From assembly GCA_002786025.1 (NCBI GenBank), contig NHNW01000033.1:62001-126000 (forward strand): a DNA stretch of 64,000 nucleotides. The letters run 5' to 3'. Positions 1-11,489 of this stretch are shown here, piece by piece. A model generated the notes under the pieces. That model worked only from the letters and a program-made list of their open reading frames with translations, was not told where the DNA came from and made no database searches. The position numbers were made by a program, and so were the translations under genes. The stretch's first letter is position 1. Every line of letters begins with the position of its first letter. The stretch is from Zasmidium citrigriseum. Taxonomy: Eukaryota; Ascomycota; Dothideomycetes; Mycosphaerellales; Mycosphaerellaceae.

Positions 1-3000
1 ACAAGAGAGAGCCTGGTGCTGGGGTCTGGTGGTTTGAAGTTGTTGTTGCTGTGGTCGTCGACTGGTATCGCCGTTCAGTTTATCCGGCGATAGGTGTAGT
101 GATTCTGACTAGTGTTGACAGTTGGAACTGGTTGGAAGGGACGGGCGACTGTTGGGCGTGGGGCAGTAGTGGCTATATGGCAGAGGGCAAGGCTCGTCCA
201 GAAGAAGCATTGGCAGCGTGGTGGGTTTCATGAAGGGACAATGTGGTGAGGGCGGCGGCGCGAGGCTGATGCTAATAACCTAGTCGCACTATGGTGCGCA
301 ATGGCCGCCGGTAAGGACCGGCAAATTGCAAGATGCGATCACAGACGTCGACAAGCTCGATGCCCGACAGCGGTGATGCAGGTTCGAGGAAAGTGAAGTG
401 CAGTAGCAGCCTGACAGGGACGAGGGTCGCGGTTCCTGCAGCATATCAAGGTGGTTGGCACTATGACATGCTCCGTCGGCGGCGGCCAGCTCCAGCCGTC
501 CGCTGCAGAGGGCATCATAAGGTGAGCGTGCAGGCGTGAGAGCAGAGAGGGCCATTCCGATCGCCAGATACATGCCCTGGAGGCGTTAGTGGCGCACCAT
601 GCGGACAGGGCTCATTGCTGCAGCCGTTGGTGCTGGGGCGTGCGATTAAGGTATTTTAACCGCGGGTCCCGAAGTGTCGTCGCTATAGCCCACGTGGAAG
701 GCGTTACACCACCTGTCTGAGGTGTGAGGTGTGTGCAGGCTGAGGGCGCCACGGCCAGATCTGGATCGACAGGCACGCTCGTCCTGGCCGGGACAATGAC
801 TCTGCTGCGCTGACCTGGAGCTATATCACTGCTGTTAAGACGCACCTGGATGCCCCAGCAGACCCCTTCGCACCGTCTCACCTGGCCATCCCAGAGCGTT
901 CGCCGCGCCGCTTGGGTCTGCGCAGGCTGGCCCATGTCCAGCACCCCAATTTCCCTTGCCCATGGCCAGGGCAGGGTGGACCTGGATCGACTGCGCAGCC
1001 CTGCGCCGCGGCGAAGATAATCCGATCGAAGCAGAGCAGCGAGAGCAGGAATCGGATGTCGGGGCAGAGAGGGGACCAGCAGCCAGGACTACTCGCCATT
1101 GCCACATCGAGAGGGCGGGCCGTCCAGCAGCGATGAGGTGCCGGACTAGCGTGCGCGGCGAGTTTAGCTGCCGCAGACGGATGAGCGTGCAGCCCTCGAG
1201 GCGGGCCGGCGAGAGAGGCAGCGGTCAGAGAGTTGGTGAGAGGAGGAGCAGCAGCAGCTGTGGGCAGACGTCTCGTCAAGAGCCTCTTCCCTGCCAAGCC
1301 GGTTTGTTGTGCTCGCGCCAGAGCGGAGACAGGCGACTGATTGGGCGAGGTCAGCCGGAGAACAAGCGGACAGGGCCAGACTTGGATCACAGATCGTGGT
1401 GCGCACGCGAGCACTCGCCCGGCTGGTCCACTGTGGGCCGGTCGGTCCAAGGGAACGGAATCATCGTACCAAGATGTGCTGGACGCATTCATCGCATCGG
1501 TGGAATTCGGGGCATTTGCTCACCCAGCGCGCTCGCAGCCAGCATGGCATTCACTCGACGAGGGGGCCGTGCAGCAGAGGTGCTGAGGTGCGAGGAAGGT
1601 GCGGTTGGCGGCATAGCCGTTGTTAACCTAATTTGCTGTCCCCGACGGCAAGCCGATGCAGGTCAGATCGGGTCGCGAAAGTAGGTTCGCTAGCCGCGCC
1701 AACCTCCATCATTGATCCCAGCCCGACAGGTCATCCATGACATCGCGATGCTAGGCACCGCCCGCAACCTCCAAGATGTGGTTGTTTTCATGACTAGCAG
1801 CCTGTCTCTTCTGCAGTGTCATCGCTGTTTCAACAACCTCCGCCCGCTGCTGATATCCATCCTGAAACATATCAGCCTGGTTGTTCCTGCCGGCAAGCTC
1901 CTCGCCCGTGGTGGCTCTTCACACAGCTCCACCCTCGTCAGCGCACATCACATCCTCAACTTACTAACTGATACATCACACATACGACTACTCCTGCCCG
2001 CCACTGCGGCCAAGACGCGCACCGCTCATCCATTTACTAACAAGCGCGCTCATCGGCAGGGCCGTACTGTCCGAAGTTCACGAGGGCATACTGCAGAAGC
2101 AAGACCGCGAATGCTGCAGTAGGATCGAACTCAATCCCCCTCTCACCACACGCATTGGGAGCGCCGCAAACGGCCCTGTATTGGATCGCGGGATCATGGC
2201 AACCACATATGCAGCCTGAAACCTACGGCACACTCGCACCTTGTGTACACCACGCCATGAATCGCGCAATGCATGGCTTGCATGCCACTTGAAAAATCGC
2301 CTCTTCGCCTCCGCCTCACACTCCCGGCCGCACGGTTCTCATGTATTTGGCGTTGAAACCGTCCTCCTTGCAATCCAACCACGCTCTAACTCCACGCATA
2401 TCGCACCTCCATTATGGCCTTGCGGTCTTTTGACTTTGCCTGCACGACGGCGGTGCTCCGACATAGCTGTACCCAAGTTTCACCCTCATTACACTCCGAC
2501 GAGATGAGGAAGTTGATCTCGTAATAGGTGAGCGTGCATTTCTTACGACTGAACAGACCACCGATATTCCGCAGGACAGAATGTGATCTAGCCGGGCGGC
2601 GGCACCAGAAAGAGCGACGAACCGATCTTCGCAAGGTTGATGCCGATCACCTGGGTTGTCAGGCAACCCTGGGCATCGAGATCTCCAGTCGGGTTGCACT
2701 ACTCCACAACCTCACCTCACACAACCACACAACCACATGAACGACTCTCTCGCCTTAAGAGCCTCAATGTGGTTGGATTATGTGATAAGATATGCAACCT
2801 TCGCCACCAAATTGCATCCCGTCGTCTATCTCAACCAGAAAGATTGGCGTGCCTGCAGCTCACCAAGACCACGGGACCTTAGCCATCGGGCGTTATTGCA
2901 GGACCGCCCGCTTCAGACCAGAACAGACCTTGAGTCTATGTTGAAGAGGCGGAAACTCGGAGAAGACACTCTCTCTGGTCTCGAATCCAAACTTGTGCAG

Positions 3001-5628
3001 TGTCAGCAGCGAGGACTCGAGGCACCGCGAAGGCACTCTCGAGCTTGACACCCAAGATCGTCTGCCCGTTGCTGGACACAGACATTCGTCAACATGGCGT
3101 GCGCGTATGGCTAGGGCGGATGGGAATGTCACCCTCAGAGTTGCGTCAATAACAGACTCATGCTCAGAGTTTCCCGTTGATCAAAACGCACTGTAACGTA
3201 CCCACCAAAGCAAAGTCCCCATACCCAAGAAGTCATCTTGCTGCAGCATTGCCCTTTCCAATTACCGGTAACTTCCCATTTCAACCAAGATGCTTCTATT
3301 TTCCGCTCCACGTATAGGTTGGCCGGAGCGTCGATATCGCCGTCGCAATTGCCCCCTTCCTCATCCGCCGCTGAGATGATGAGGCAATCCTGTTGGGCAT
3401 CATGGCATGACGGCAGCCAACGCCTCGCGCCTCTGCGGGCCGAGACTTCTCCCTGGCCTCTGCTTCCTCATCGTTGTTGAAAGGCGACCTGAGCGGCGAC
3501 TGTTTAAGCTTCTCGCAAGCTGGGGTATCCCAGCCCAGCGCATACGTAGCAGGCTGCGTGAGGGTGTCCTCCACAGAGGTCATTGGAGTCCTCTTCCTCC
3601 GGCGTCGAACTCTGGAAGACGCTCCCCGTGTCGCACGTCTAGTCAGTCAGATACGAGGAGCGAGCCGTGGCCGCCTCCGCCGTCCTGTTCCTGGATCAGG
3701 TTGTTTCCTGGCTTTTGGCCTCGCAGGGTGGTTGTTGATGGGGCTCTTGCCAAACTCTCCAACCTCTCGCTTTCATGCGACGAGTCGAGTCAGGCGCAAG
3801 GTCCCGTGGCTTCTCTGCCCTACCTCACTTTCCACCGATGCACTTGCAATGATCGAATGTCTCAGTCGGAGGCCGCCGGTGTCGCTCGCATGACTCTCCG
3901 GTCAGTGGTCGTCCTCTCTACCGATGGATGACGTTTCGTCGTTTCGATCTGGTATGCCCTCGATTATGCAACCTCACGGCGACGACTGGAACGATCTCGA
4001 TGTGGTGAGCCAGCAGCGACGGCACTTGCGATCTGTCACTCTAGTGCGCCCGTGACGGACGTTGCCAGACGCAAGGTACCCGGCGATGGTCGAGAGCCCA
4101 GGAGGATGGCAAAAGCAATGGGCAGCGGATGGGACCGCCGGCCATGTCGACGGCAAGGCAAGTATGATCAAACGAGAACTCCGACTGTAGCTAACCGTCT
4201 CAAACGGAGAGTGGTTGAAGAGTTGTAGGATGTCGTCGTCGATACGAGAAGTCGATGAACGACGAAAAGAGCTCAGGGGACAATCGATCACAAAATGTGA
4301 CTGTCGCGACCGCAAGACCTTTAGTCGACAAAGAGAGTTTTGTAGCAGCCCGTGAGCCTCTCGTTCGCAAAGTCGAGTCGCTCTACCAGACCAACGAGCA
4401 TGATCTTGGTTTGTCGATAGAAGTGTCTTGGGCATCGCAGCGTTCGAGCACGGTTCCACGAACATCCCGTCCAAAACTGTCACAGGAGTCGTGCACAGCG
4501 CGTTGATTCAAGGCTGTCGACAATGGTTTCTGACAGAAGTCTCGCAATGAGTCGATATGACACTGTCAGGGCAATAAAGGTCGCTGCCGTAAGTTTGAGA
4601 ACTGGGTAAGAACGACTGCCTCTCCTCGCCTCCTTCCTTCCTCACCTTCGCTGCGTCCATCAAGCCTTCCCGCAAGAAAGACAAAGCACGAACGAATCGA
4701 TCACGGCCAAACGAACCTCAAACAAGACCCCAATCACCACGAGCAACCGCTCGAATACCCGAGAGAACCAAAAGAAACAGGAGATCACACTCACTCACAG
4801 CAGCGGAAGAGATCCATCAAATACCACCACACTACGCCCGCGCCAAAAAGACAAGACGTGACGTTGGTTTAGACTCGCAGCGGCAAATATATTGCCTCCA
4901 TCCGCGCCATGAATCGGGACGCAGCAGAAAGCAATCTATTTTGCTTGCCGGCCTGCCTGCTGCCGTCTGACACCACTACCGGCGTCCATCCATCCAATGC
5001 GCGACACACACATGCACATGCGGCAGAAAAAATAAAGCGGATGAGACAAATCCACCTTTTGGTACCGATGTACACACAACACCCATGTCGCTGCTGCACC
5101 AGCCAGCAGAAATTCTTCGGGACGAGGGCCGAATGATGCGACGTGTGTAAGAAAAGTCAAGCGCCACAAATTGGCTGCTTGCTGCGGTCTGCGGTCGCGT
5201 CCACGAACCAGCGATGGACACGACTGTCGCTTGCGACGAGCGTCGGCGTGTGTGCTGGGATGAGCTTTTGTGGTTGTATGCAGGATGGCGACGAGCAGAA
5301 AGAGAAAGGACGTTGAGCGTGACGGCGACTACGGTGGACCAGAGACACCATGTTGGACTGTCGTCGACGCCAACGCTGGCGCCGACACGAAAGAGGCAGT
5401 CCGACGGCGGTCGTCTGGATTGGTGCTGCGCCGCCCGCTGATGAGCTTTCTCCAGCCTTCAGACGCCGACACCAGTACCTCACTCCCTTGTAAATGGGGT
5501 AGCACGGCGGAGGCCCGCCTCGCGGGGCGAAAGCGACGCCGACGTAGACGAGGCATTGAAAAGCCCGCTCGACCAATACTTGTCTTCCGGTTTGTACCTT
5601 CTCCTTCACAGCTCGTTTCTTCGTGATC
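1..5628. other. Gene-poor stretch, no supported gene
   Basis: I find no reading frame here with a recognisable domain, sustained codon bias or a consistent splice chain. The longest open frames are arginine-, serine- and proline-rich and overlap one another on both strands, as expected of non-coding GC-rich DNA. The last few hundred bases before 5629 probably hold the promoter and 5' UTR of the DUF1479 gene; the transcribed-strand run near 5580-5628 is pyrimidine-rich, as in many fungal promoters. A multi-exon gene with short exons could be missed. Confidence 0.5.
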
Positions 5629-7254
5629 ATGGCGTCCACACTGCGGGCTGGCCGACGAGCAATCCAAGCACTCCAGCAGAACTCCAAGCAAAGCGTTCGC
5701 AATGCAGCAACCACAACCCAAAAACGCGAAGGCGACATCTCCGACGCCTTCGCCAGCCTCTCCGGTCTAACCTTCAAACCCCTCGAGCCCCGTTTCGCAG
5801 ACCTCAAAGCACAGATGATAGCCGGCAATGAACAAGCTCTTTACGACTCCTGGAATCGCCTCCTCGCATCTTTACGAGAAGAGATCCCGCTGATTGCAGA
5901 GAAAGGCCCAAAGATCGTACCGGAGATTGATTTCAAGGATATTGATCATGCGAGTGAGGAGTTTAAGGCGGAGCATAGGAAACGGGGCGTTGCGGTGATT
6001 CGGAATGTGGTGCCAGAGCAGGAGGCGCTGGCGATGAAGAAGGAGCTGAGAGAGTATTTGGAGGCGAATCCGCAGACGAAGGCGTTTCCGAAGGAGAATC
6101 CTCAGGTGAGTTTTGTATTATTCGAGCAAGCTGAGTTATCCGTTCTGATAGTTAGCAGGTCTACGAACTCTACTGGTCGCCTTCACAAATCAAAGCCCGC
6201 TCTCATCCTAACCTTATCAGAGCACAGCGTTTCCTCATGGAGTTTTGGCATTCGAAAGACCCCAAGGCCTTGATCTCTAGCAGTCATCCTATGATCTACG
6301 CAGATCGACTGCGAATGCGACTACCAGGTGACGCACAATTCGCCCTTGGACCGCACGTGGATGGTGGCAGCTGTGAAAGGTGGGAACCAGATGGCTACGG
6401 CAAAGGCAATGTGTACGACTCTATCTGGCAGGGCAAGTGGGAGGAGTATGATCCTTGGGAGTCGAGTTGCAGGCTGCCCGTGATCTCTGATAAGTACCAA
6501 GGCGTTGGTGCCTGTAGTATGTTCAGGATGTTTCAGGGCTGGTTGAGCATGAGCAATGCTGGTTAGTGATCACTTACATCTGGGAACCGGGGAGGTTGTT
6601 ATTGACTTTTTCGCAGGACCATTCGAGGGCACACTCCTGGTCAATCCTCTTCTCAGCAGGGCGACAGCATACTATCTGCTTCGACCTTTCTTCTCGCCAA
6701 AGAAGCAAGCGCAAGATCCCACGGCGGAGACCTACGAAGAAGCATTCTTAGCACCAAACAACTGGGAGCTCAACCGCACACCAGACTCCTGGCTACAAGG
6801 CGCAACTCCCGGCCACGGACAGGAACTCCGCGCTCAACTCCATCCACATCTCAACCTCCCAAGCTCAATGGTCCACGTGCGTCGCGTGAATCCAGGAGAC
6901 TACGTCAGCTGGCACTGTGACACCATTCACGCGGTCGATTCGATCCATGCTGGCAAGAGCGATTCGAGCGTCATGTACATCCCAGCGTGCCCGCTGACCG
7001 TATCCAATGCGAAGTTCGTCGCTCGCCAGCGGGAAGCCTTCCTTAATGGCACTCCATGCCCAGACTTTGGCGGTGGTGTTGGAGAGTCGGAGCACATTGG
7101 CAGGCCTGGAGTTGAAGATGTGAGGAAGGTCAATCCTGTGGAGGGTATGAGAGCTTTCGGCCTGTTGGAATGGGACAGCTCCGAGCCCGGCCTCACCGAA
7201 GGCCAGAAAGAGGTCATGGATCGTGCGAATGAGGTTCTGGGATTCTACGCTTGA
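5629..7254 (+). CDS. DUF1479-family (YbiU-like) putative Fe(II)/2-oxoglutarate oxygenase
   Basis: Three exons, 5629-6105, 6159-6561 and 6617-7254, join in frame through 53- and 55-bp introns to give 505 residues. The ATG at 5629 is preceded by GATC and followed by GCG, a good fungal start. The family is widespread in fungi and bacteria (E. coli YbiU) and adopts the double-stranded beta-helix fold of non-heme iron dioxygenases; the substrate is unknown. An HVD triad inside 'ALGPHVDGG' fits the two proximal iron ligands, and a later histidine in 'VSWHCDTIHAVDS' or just after it could be the distal one. The N-terminus (ASTLRAGRRAIQAL) is basic and could be a mitochondrial presequence, which is inference. 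Codon use changes from C-ending to G-ending around 5930, as in several other genes here. Confidence 0.88.
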
Positions 7255-7569
7255 GTGAATGTTGGAGCTTTGCAGTGCATTGAGCGTTGGCGTTGAATAT
7301 TTCGATATCAAGATGCATTTTGAACCATTCAACGATGTTATTCAATCAAATGATTCAGTCATTCACATCTTCATCATGTTCACCAATGCTCACACCACCG
7401 TGGGCTCACCCATGCTTTCGCCGAGCGTGACGTAATTTCTAGTAACTTCAATCGTCTTCTGCACTGCGGAGCTTCAACCTTGGACGTGCATTGAGCACGC
7501 GCTGTGCCAACCACAAAACAAACAACACTCGTCCTCGATACCAACAACTCCTCTTCCCAAGTCACCACC

Positions 7570-8466
7570 ATGGCCGACCTCCACCACCTCTTCGGATCGT
7601 GTGCCTGCGAGCGAAACCAATACGAAGTTGCGATTCCCTCGCAGTCAGCATCTCTAGCCCAAGTTTTCTTCGACAACACAGCTCTCTCCCGTAAGTCACA
7701 TGTCAGGCTGCCATATCAGGACTTTGATGGATATACTGACCAGCTATGTCCAGGAAGAACGCAAGCCTCACCCGTCACTGCCTGGCTGAGAGTGCCGCTC
7801 GACTGGTACTCCAGCGCAACCATCGCCCTCTTTCCCGATGAATCCCACGCCTCAATCAAACGCACCTTCAACAGCCCCGCACAGAACCCAACCCTCCCGC
7901 CGACGAGAAGACAGTTTTGCGGATACTGTGGTAGTCACCTCACGCGGTGGAATGAGGGACTGCACGCCTACACCACGACGAATGAAGCCGGATACCTAGA
8001 CGTCACACTCGGCTCTCTGCTAAACGAGAGTCTGGAAAAGCTCGAAGCCCTTCGCATCCTCCCGGACACAGACTCCGACGAAGAATCCACAGCCGGCGCA
8101 GAAGGCATGGTCCGCAACGCAACCCTCAACGACGAAGACCACATCCCCACCAACGAGAACACGCCCAGCGGCGTCGATGCCCCTTCAGCACCACTCTCAC
8201 ACATCCGCACCGCAACCCGAGAAGCCATGCAACCGCCTCACAACCTCCAGAACCGCGGAATGCCGTACTTCGAAGAGATGGTCGAGAACAGCCGGCTCGG
8301 TAGGATCAAGCGGCGCATGGGCGGACACACCTCTGAAGACGGCACGACGAGCGTGCAGTGGGAGATTGTAGAGATTGGCGGTGGTGGTGAGGATCAGCCT
8401 ATGATGGATGTGAGTGAAACTTCTCCTTCCTCGGCTCCGAATAAGCGTGTCAAGCTTGATCGCTGA
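7570..8466 (+). CDS. GFA / CENP-V-type zinc domain protein
   Basis: The start ATG at 7570 follows CACC. Exons 7570-7690 and 7754-8466 give 277 residues. The first exon carries 'GSCACERNQY', the first Cys pair of the GFA (glutathione-dependent formaldehyde-activating, Mss4-like) zinc fold, and 'QFCGYCGSHL' supplies the second CxxC pair. The C-terminal 120 residues are acidic, then basic, and end with 'NKRVKLDR', which resembles a nuclear localisation signal. The 63-bp intron (GTAAGT..CAG) is a multiple of three with no stop, so unspliced RNA would encode 21 extra residues in frame. Function beyond the fold is unknown; the GFA name does not establish formaldehyde chemistry. It lies 315 bp downstream of the oxygenase in the same direction. 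Confidence 0.78.
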   Translation: MADLHHLFGSCACERNQYEVAIPSQSASLAQVFFDNTALSRKSHVRLPYQDFDGYTDQLCPGRTQASPVTAWLRVPLDWYSSATIALFPDESHASIKRTFNSPAQNPTLPPTRRQFCGYCGSHLTRWNEGLHAYTTTNEAGYLDVTLGSLLNESLEKLEALRILPDTDSDEESTAGAEGMVRNATLNDEDHIPTNENTPSGVDAPSAPLSHIRTATREAMQPPHNLQNRGMPYFEEMVENSRLGRIKRRMGGHTSEDGTTSVQWEIVEIGGGGEDQPMMDVSETSPSSAPNKRVKLDR

Positions 8467-9108
8467 TGCGGTGTTTAAAGAGGTTTCGTGTTGCTTAGTA
8501 TCCCGCCGAGACGCTTCTGTCCGATGATGAGTGAGGGTCTGGGTGAAGAAGCATGTTTATGGTCGGCATCAGTGTTAATGGTATAGAGCGTAGCGAGGCG
8601 TCTGGGTGTTGGGAGAGGGTATGTAAGTGGGTCTTTCAAAAAAGTGTGTCTCTCGTTTGACTCAAGTTCTTTAGATGAGTTGCTAAAGACTGAAATTGAC
8701 TATTACCAAAGTTACAACTCTACCTTTCATATCCATTTTGCAAGAGTCAGACTTCAACGTTTGCATGCTCGTGGTCATCCTGGACATAGCCCTGCGGAGA
8801 CGAACAGGAAGTCAAAAGGACTTGCTTACCATAAGACCAATTCAGTCTGCCGACGTGGTCAGCACGACTACCCGCAGCCTTGTTCAATGATGGGACAGAC
8901 ACGACCCGCCCGCCGTCAACCATATCGTCGCCCCCAAGGAACAGGATACCTTGTGACTCTAGATAGAGAGTGACGCATAGCAAAGCCTTCGCATATCAGT
9001 ACCGCAGTGGCCACCAACATGGGATATAGTAACGAAAGTCTTATACCAACTTCCATTGCCACAAACGATTATCGTATCAATCAAATCGACATAGACCCAG
9101 CTGTCGTC
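8467..9108. other. Intergenic, no supported gene
   Basis: 3' flank of the GFA-domain gene and promoter side of the short 2EXR-like gene. In-frame ATG at 9019 could extend that gene upstream by 30 residues, but those residues look non-coding. Nothing else seen. Confidence 0.5.
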
Positions 9109-9497
9109 ATGGCCACTCAGCAACAACCACGCCTCCTCACCCTCCCCGCCGCACTCCGCGAAGAAATCTACGCCTACGCCTTCGCCGACAACAGCCCCTC
9201 TACCATGGAAGTCCACATCGACCACATCAAATACTCCTTCCCTTCCCCATCCCTCCTCTGCACCAACAAGCAGATCTGCCACGAGGCACTCTACCACTTC
9301 AACGAAGCAAGGGAGAAGTTCTTCCGCAGCAAGTGGATCATTGTAGGCTACGATGACGATGGGGGAAAGATTGTGGATTGGAGTTGATTTGTCTCTTTTT
9401 GTAGGTGCCGTATTTGAGGTCTGCGGATGTGAGAAAGGCGAATCCGGGGGTGAAGGTTTTGTTTGAGCCGGATCAGTTGTTTTTTTGTTCTATGTGA
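9109..9497 (+). CDS. Short 2EXR-like ('LPAELR') protein
   Basis: Exons 9109-9342 and 9405-9497 join in frame through a 62-bp intron (GTAGGC..TTTTGTAG) and give 108 residues. Without splicing the frame stops at 9387; the spliced version continues with a coherent peptide ('RSADVRKANPGVKVLFEPD'), which supports the intron. The N-terminus 'LLTLPAALREEIYAYAF' matches the opening helix of the fungal 2EXR/F-box-like family ('LLxLPxELRNxIYxxA'), and 'LLCTNKQICHEAL' matches its second conserved strand-helix. Typical members exceed 200 residues, so this one is truncated or minimal. An upstream in-frame ATG at 9019 is possible. Function is unknown. Confidence 0.5.
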
Positions 9498-9707
9498 TGG
9501 GGTGGTGGAGGTGGATGTGAGAGTTGGTTTGGGAGGTTGTGGAGATGTTTGGTTTTCGGTCTGCTGGTGGCAAAAGATCTTGTACGAGTTCGTGACGTTG
9601 GCAAGTTTTCTCATCTCAGGGATTCTTTGTATCTGCTCTGGAGCAGCGACATTTGTACTCCTTATCATTCAGCGTCCTTCAAATCTCAAGCCACATTATC
9701 TTCCGCA

Positions 9708-10019
9708 ATGCCCGAACACCTTCAAGAGCACTCGAAGCAAAACCTCCTACTTCACCTCCCCACCGAAATCCGCCATCGAATCTACATTAACCTTTTCGCG
9801 GACCCCGGGCCCCTTGGTACCTACCCCATCCCCATCGATGATTTCGCTCTCCACGCCCCTTCTCCTGCGATCCTCCGCACTTGTAGGATACTACGTTACG
9901 AAGCGCTGCCGTACTTTTACGTCGCTTTGAAACATGTCTGGGAGACGAATATGTTCTTGGTAGGAGAGGGCTGGGTTGGTTTGAATGGTGAGATCTTCAT
10001 GGGGAGGCCTGGTGGCTGA
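9708..10019 (+). CDS. Short 2EXR-like ('LPTEIR') protein
   Basis: A single open frame of 103 residues starting at the ATG 9708. It contains 'LLLHLPTEIRHRIYINLF' followed by 'AILRTCRILRYEALPYFY', the two hallmark segments of the fungal 2EXR-like family, in normal order and spacing. The protein then stops about 35 residues later, well short of the usual length. It lies 210 bp downstream of a second short family member in the same orientation, so local duplication followed by decay is likely. Whether it is expressed cannot be judged from sequence. Confidence 0.5.
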   Translation: MPEHLQEHSKQNLLLHLPTEIRHRIYINLFADPGPLGTYPIPIDDFALHAPSPAILRTCRILRYEALPYFYVALKHVWETNMFLVGEGWVGLNGEIFMGRPGG

Positions 10020-10324
10020 GAGGGAGCTGAGGCTAGGTGAGGCTGTTTGTCTCTCTGGGTGTCTGGAGTCTGTCATGGAGAGATTCGAGTTGTTTTTCGA
10101 AGATTGTGATCGTCTGCTGTTAGCAACCATTGTTCAGCGTTGAGGATAGCAAACGGTTGCTGGGTGGGGGGTTTTTTTTTCTGGGCTTGCAGTCTTCTTT
10201 CTTCCTCTATATCAGTAAGAGTTCACGCCGAAGACTCGACAGAAAACGATACTACCTTACCATACCAAGGACTTGAACATCGATCCTCAAATCCCAAGCC
10301 CATTGCCTCTCCTGTTGCGTCAAG

Positions 10325-10917
10325 ATGCGTCCTCCCCCAACTCGCCACGAGATGCGGCAAAAGATGGAAGTGATGATCCGACAACAAGAATACCTACTTC
10401 GTGAACAAAACCCGGATCGCGACCCGGGGATGCTCGAAGCCCCTGATCTCTTGTTACGACTCCCCTCAGGAGTGCGCATGCGGATCTACGAGTTTGTGTA
10501 TGAAGAACCTTATCCACAAAAGAAGGTCGTGCCTAGAAAGAATCTCGTAGCCTGGCATCCCGGGTCCGAACTCCTCGAGACCCATCCTCTGATATACCTC
10601 GGGGCATGGCCAATACAGCATCGAGCGTCGAGGCGGTACTATTACGCCCATTTGATTCAGGAAAAGCCGCAAAGGGCGTGTTCGTCTTTTCGAAGTGGCG
10701 TTGGACGTGTTGATGCTAAAGTCAAGACCTTTGACAGCTCGCCGACGGTACGGAGCCTCGAAAAATGGACTTCTTCCCTCTCGAGTATCGCGAGCCACCA
10801 ACGAGGAACCTCAAGGCTAAAGATTGGGAGGACATGGAGGTGGCGTACGATAGGTGGAAGGCTGCGTTGGCGGAAGGTCAGCGGCCGTTGTTGGAGCCAG
10901 ATATTCCAACTCCATGA
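10325..10917 (+). pseudogene. Frame-disrupted 2EXR-like gene
   Basis: The ATG at 10325 opens a frame with 'LLLRLPSGVRMRIYEFVY' and then 'SELLETHPLIYLGAWPI', matching the family's two conserved segments. After about 10620 this frame turns into arginine/serine/tryptophan-rich sequence. A coding-like tail ('MDFFPLEYREPPTRNLKAK' through 'LLEPDIPTP' and a TGA at 10915) sits in another frame from about 10738. A 'TTTGACAG' acceptor-like site ends at 10737, but I could not find a donor that joins both frames cleanly with a plausible protein. It is either an undetected intron or a frameshifted gene; I favour decay because both upstream relatives are also short. Confidence 0.4.
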
Positions 10918-10984
10918 TCTTAGGAACTTGGGTGATGTTATGTTGCGTTTGGCCATCGGTGTTAATAGACCACTCCGTGAATGA

Positions 10985-11489
10985 AGTTGAAAGTCCCGGA
11001 TAACTTCTGTCTTGTAGCTGTGATTGTGACTTAAGTCGGCCAGGAATGCAGGCAAGTAAAGCCTCGACCCAAGTCCAGGCTGCTGAACCGACTGGAGCAG
11101 TGGAGCTGACCTGTGTGTTGGACAAGAGCTGAGCCGGAGAAGCGGGCAAGCGTCGGTTTGGAGGAGTCGTTGAAGGGAGCCGCATCTGAGGAGGTGCGGC
11201 GGTAGGAGCATGCGGCTCCGAGGGTGCGACACCTAGAAGGGTCCCCTTTGCAGAAGGCTGTGCCCTCTTGTCCGAGTGAGCATGATGACTTCTCCGCAAG
11301 TAACCTCATCTTGAACCAGGGTAGCTCACAGCCATGTCGGCTGGTCCTTGCTTCATCTTTCCGTTTTGAGGTCAATACCCAGGGGTGATGGCGACTCCAC
11401 CTTTGAGGTTCATAAGACGACATGTCTCCTGGTTTGGTCGCTGAGCTGTTGCGATCCACTTTTCTCGTGTTGAGGTCTCGAACGCGATC
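10985..11489. other. Intergenic, no supported gene
   Basis: Overlapping minus-strand open frames here are proline/serine/arginine-rich and share no motif with known families. Probably the promoter region of the beta-lactamase-fold gene. Confidence 0.5.

Noticed and set aside
956..1684. 242-codon plus-strand frame and 204-codon minus-strand frame at 0.9-1.7 kb
   Set aside because: Arg/Gly/Ser-rich, overlapping on both strands, no motif and no sustained codon bias; typical of GC-rich non-coding DNA.
5157..5828. 223-codon minus-strand open frame
   Set aside because: It overlaps the start and first exon of the DUF1479 gene on the opposite strand and has Cys/Arg/Trp-rich shadow composition without domains.
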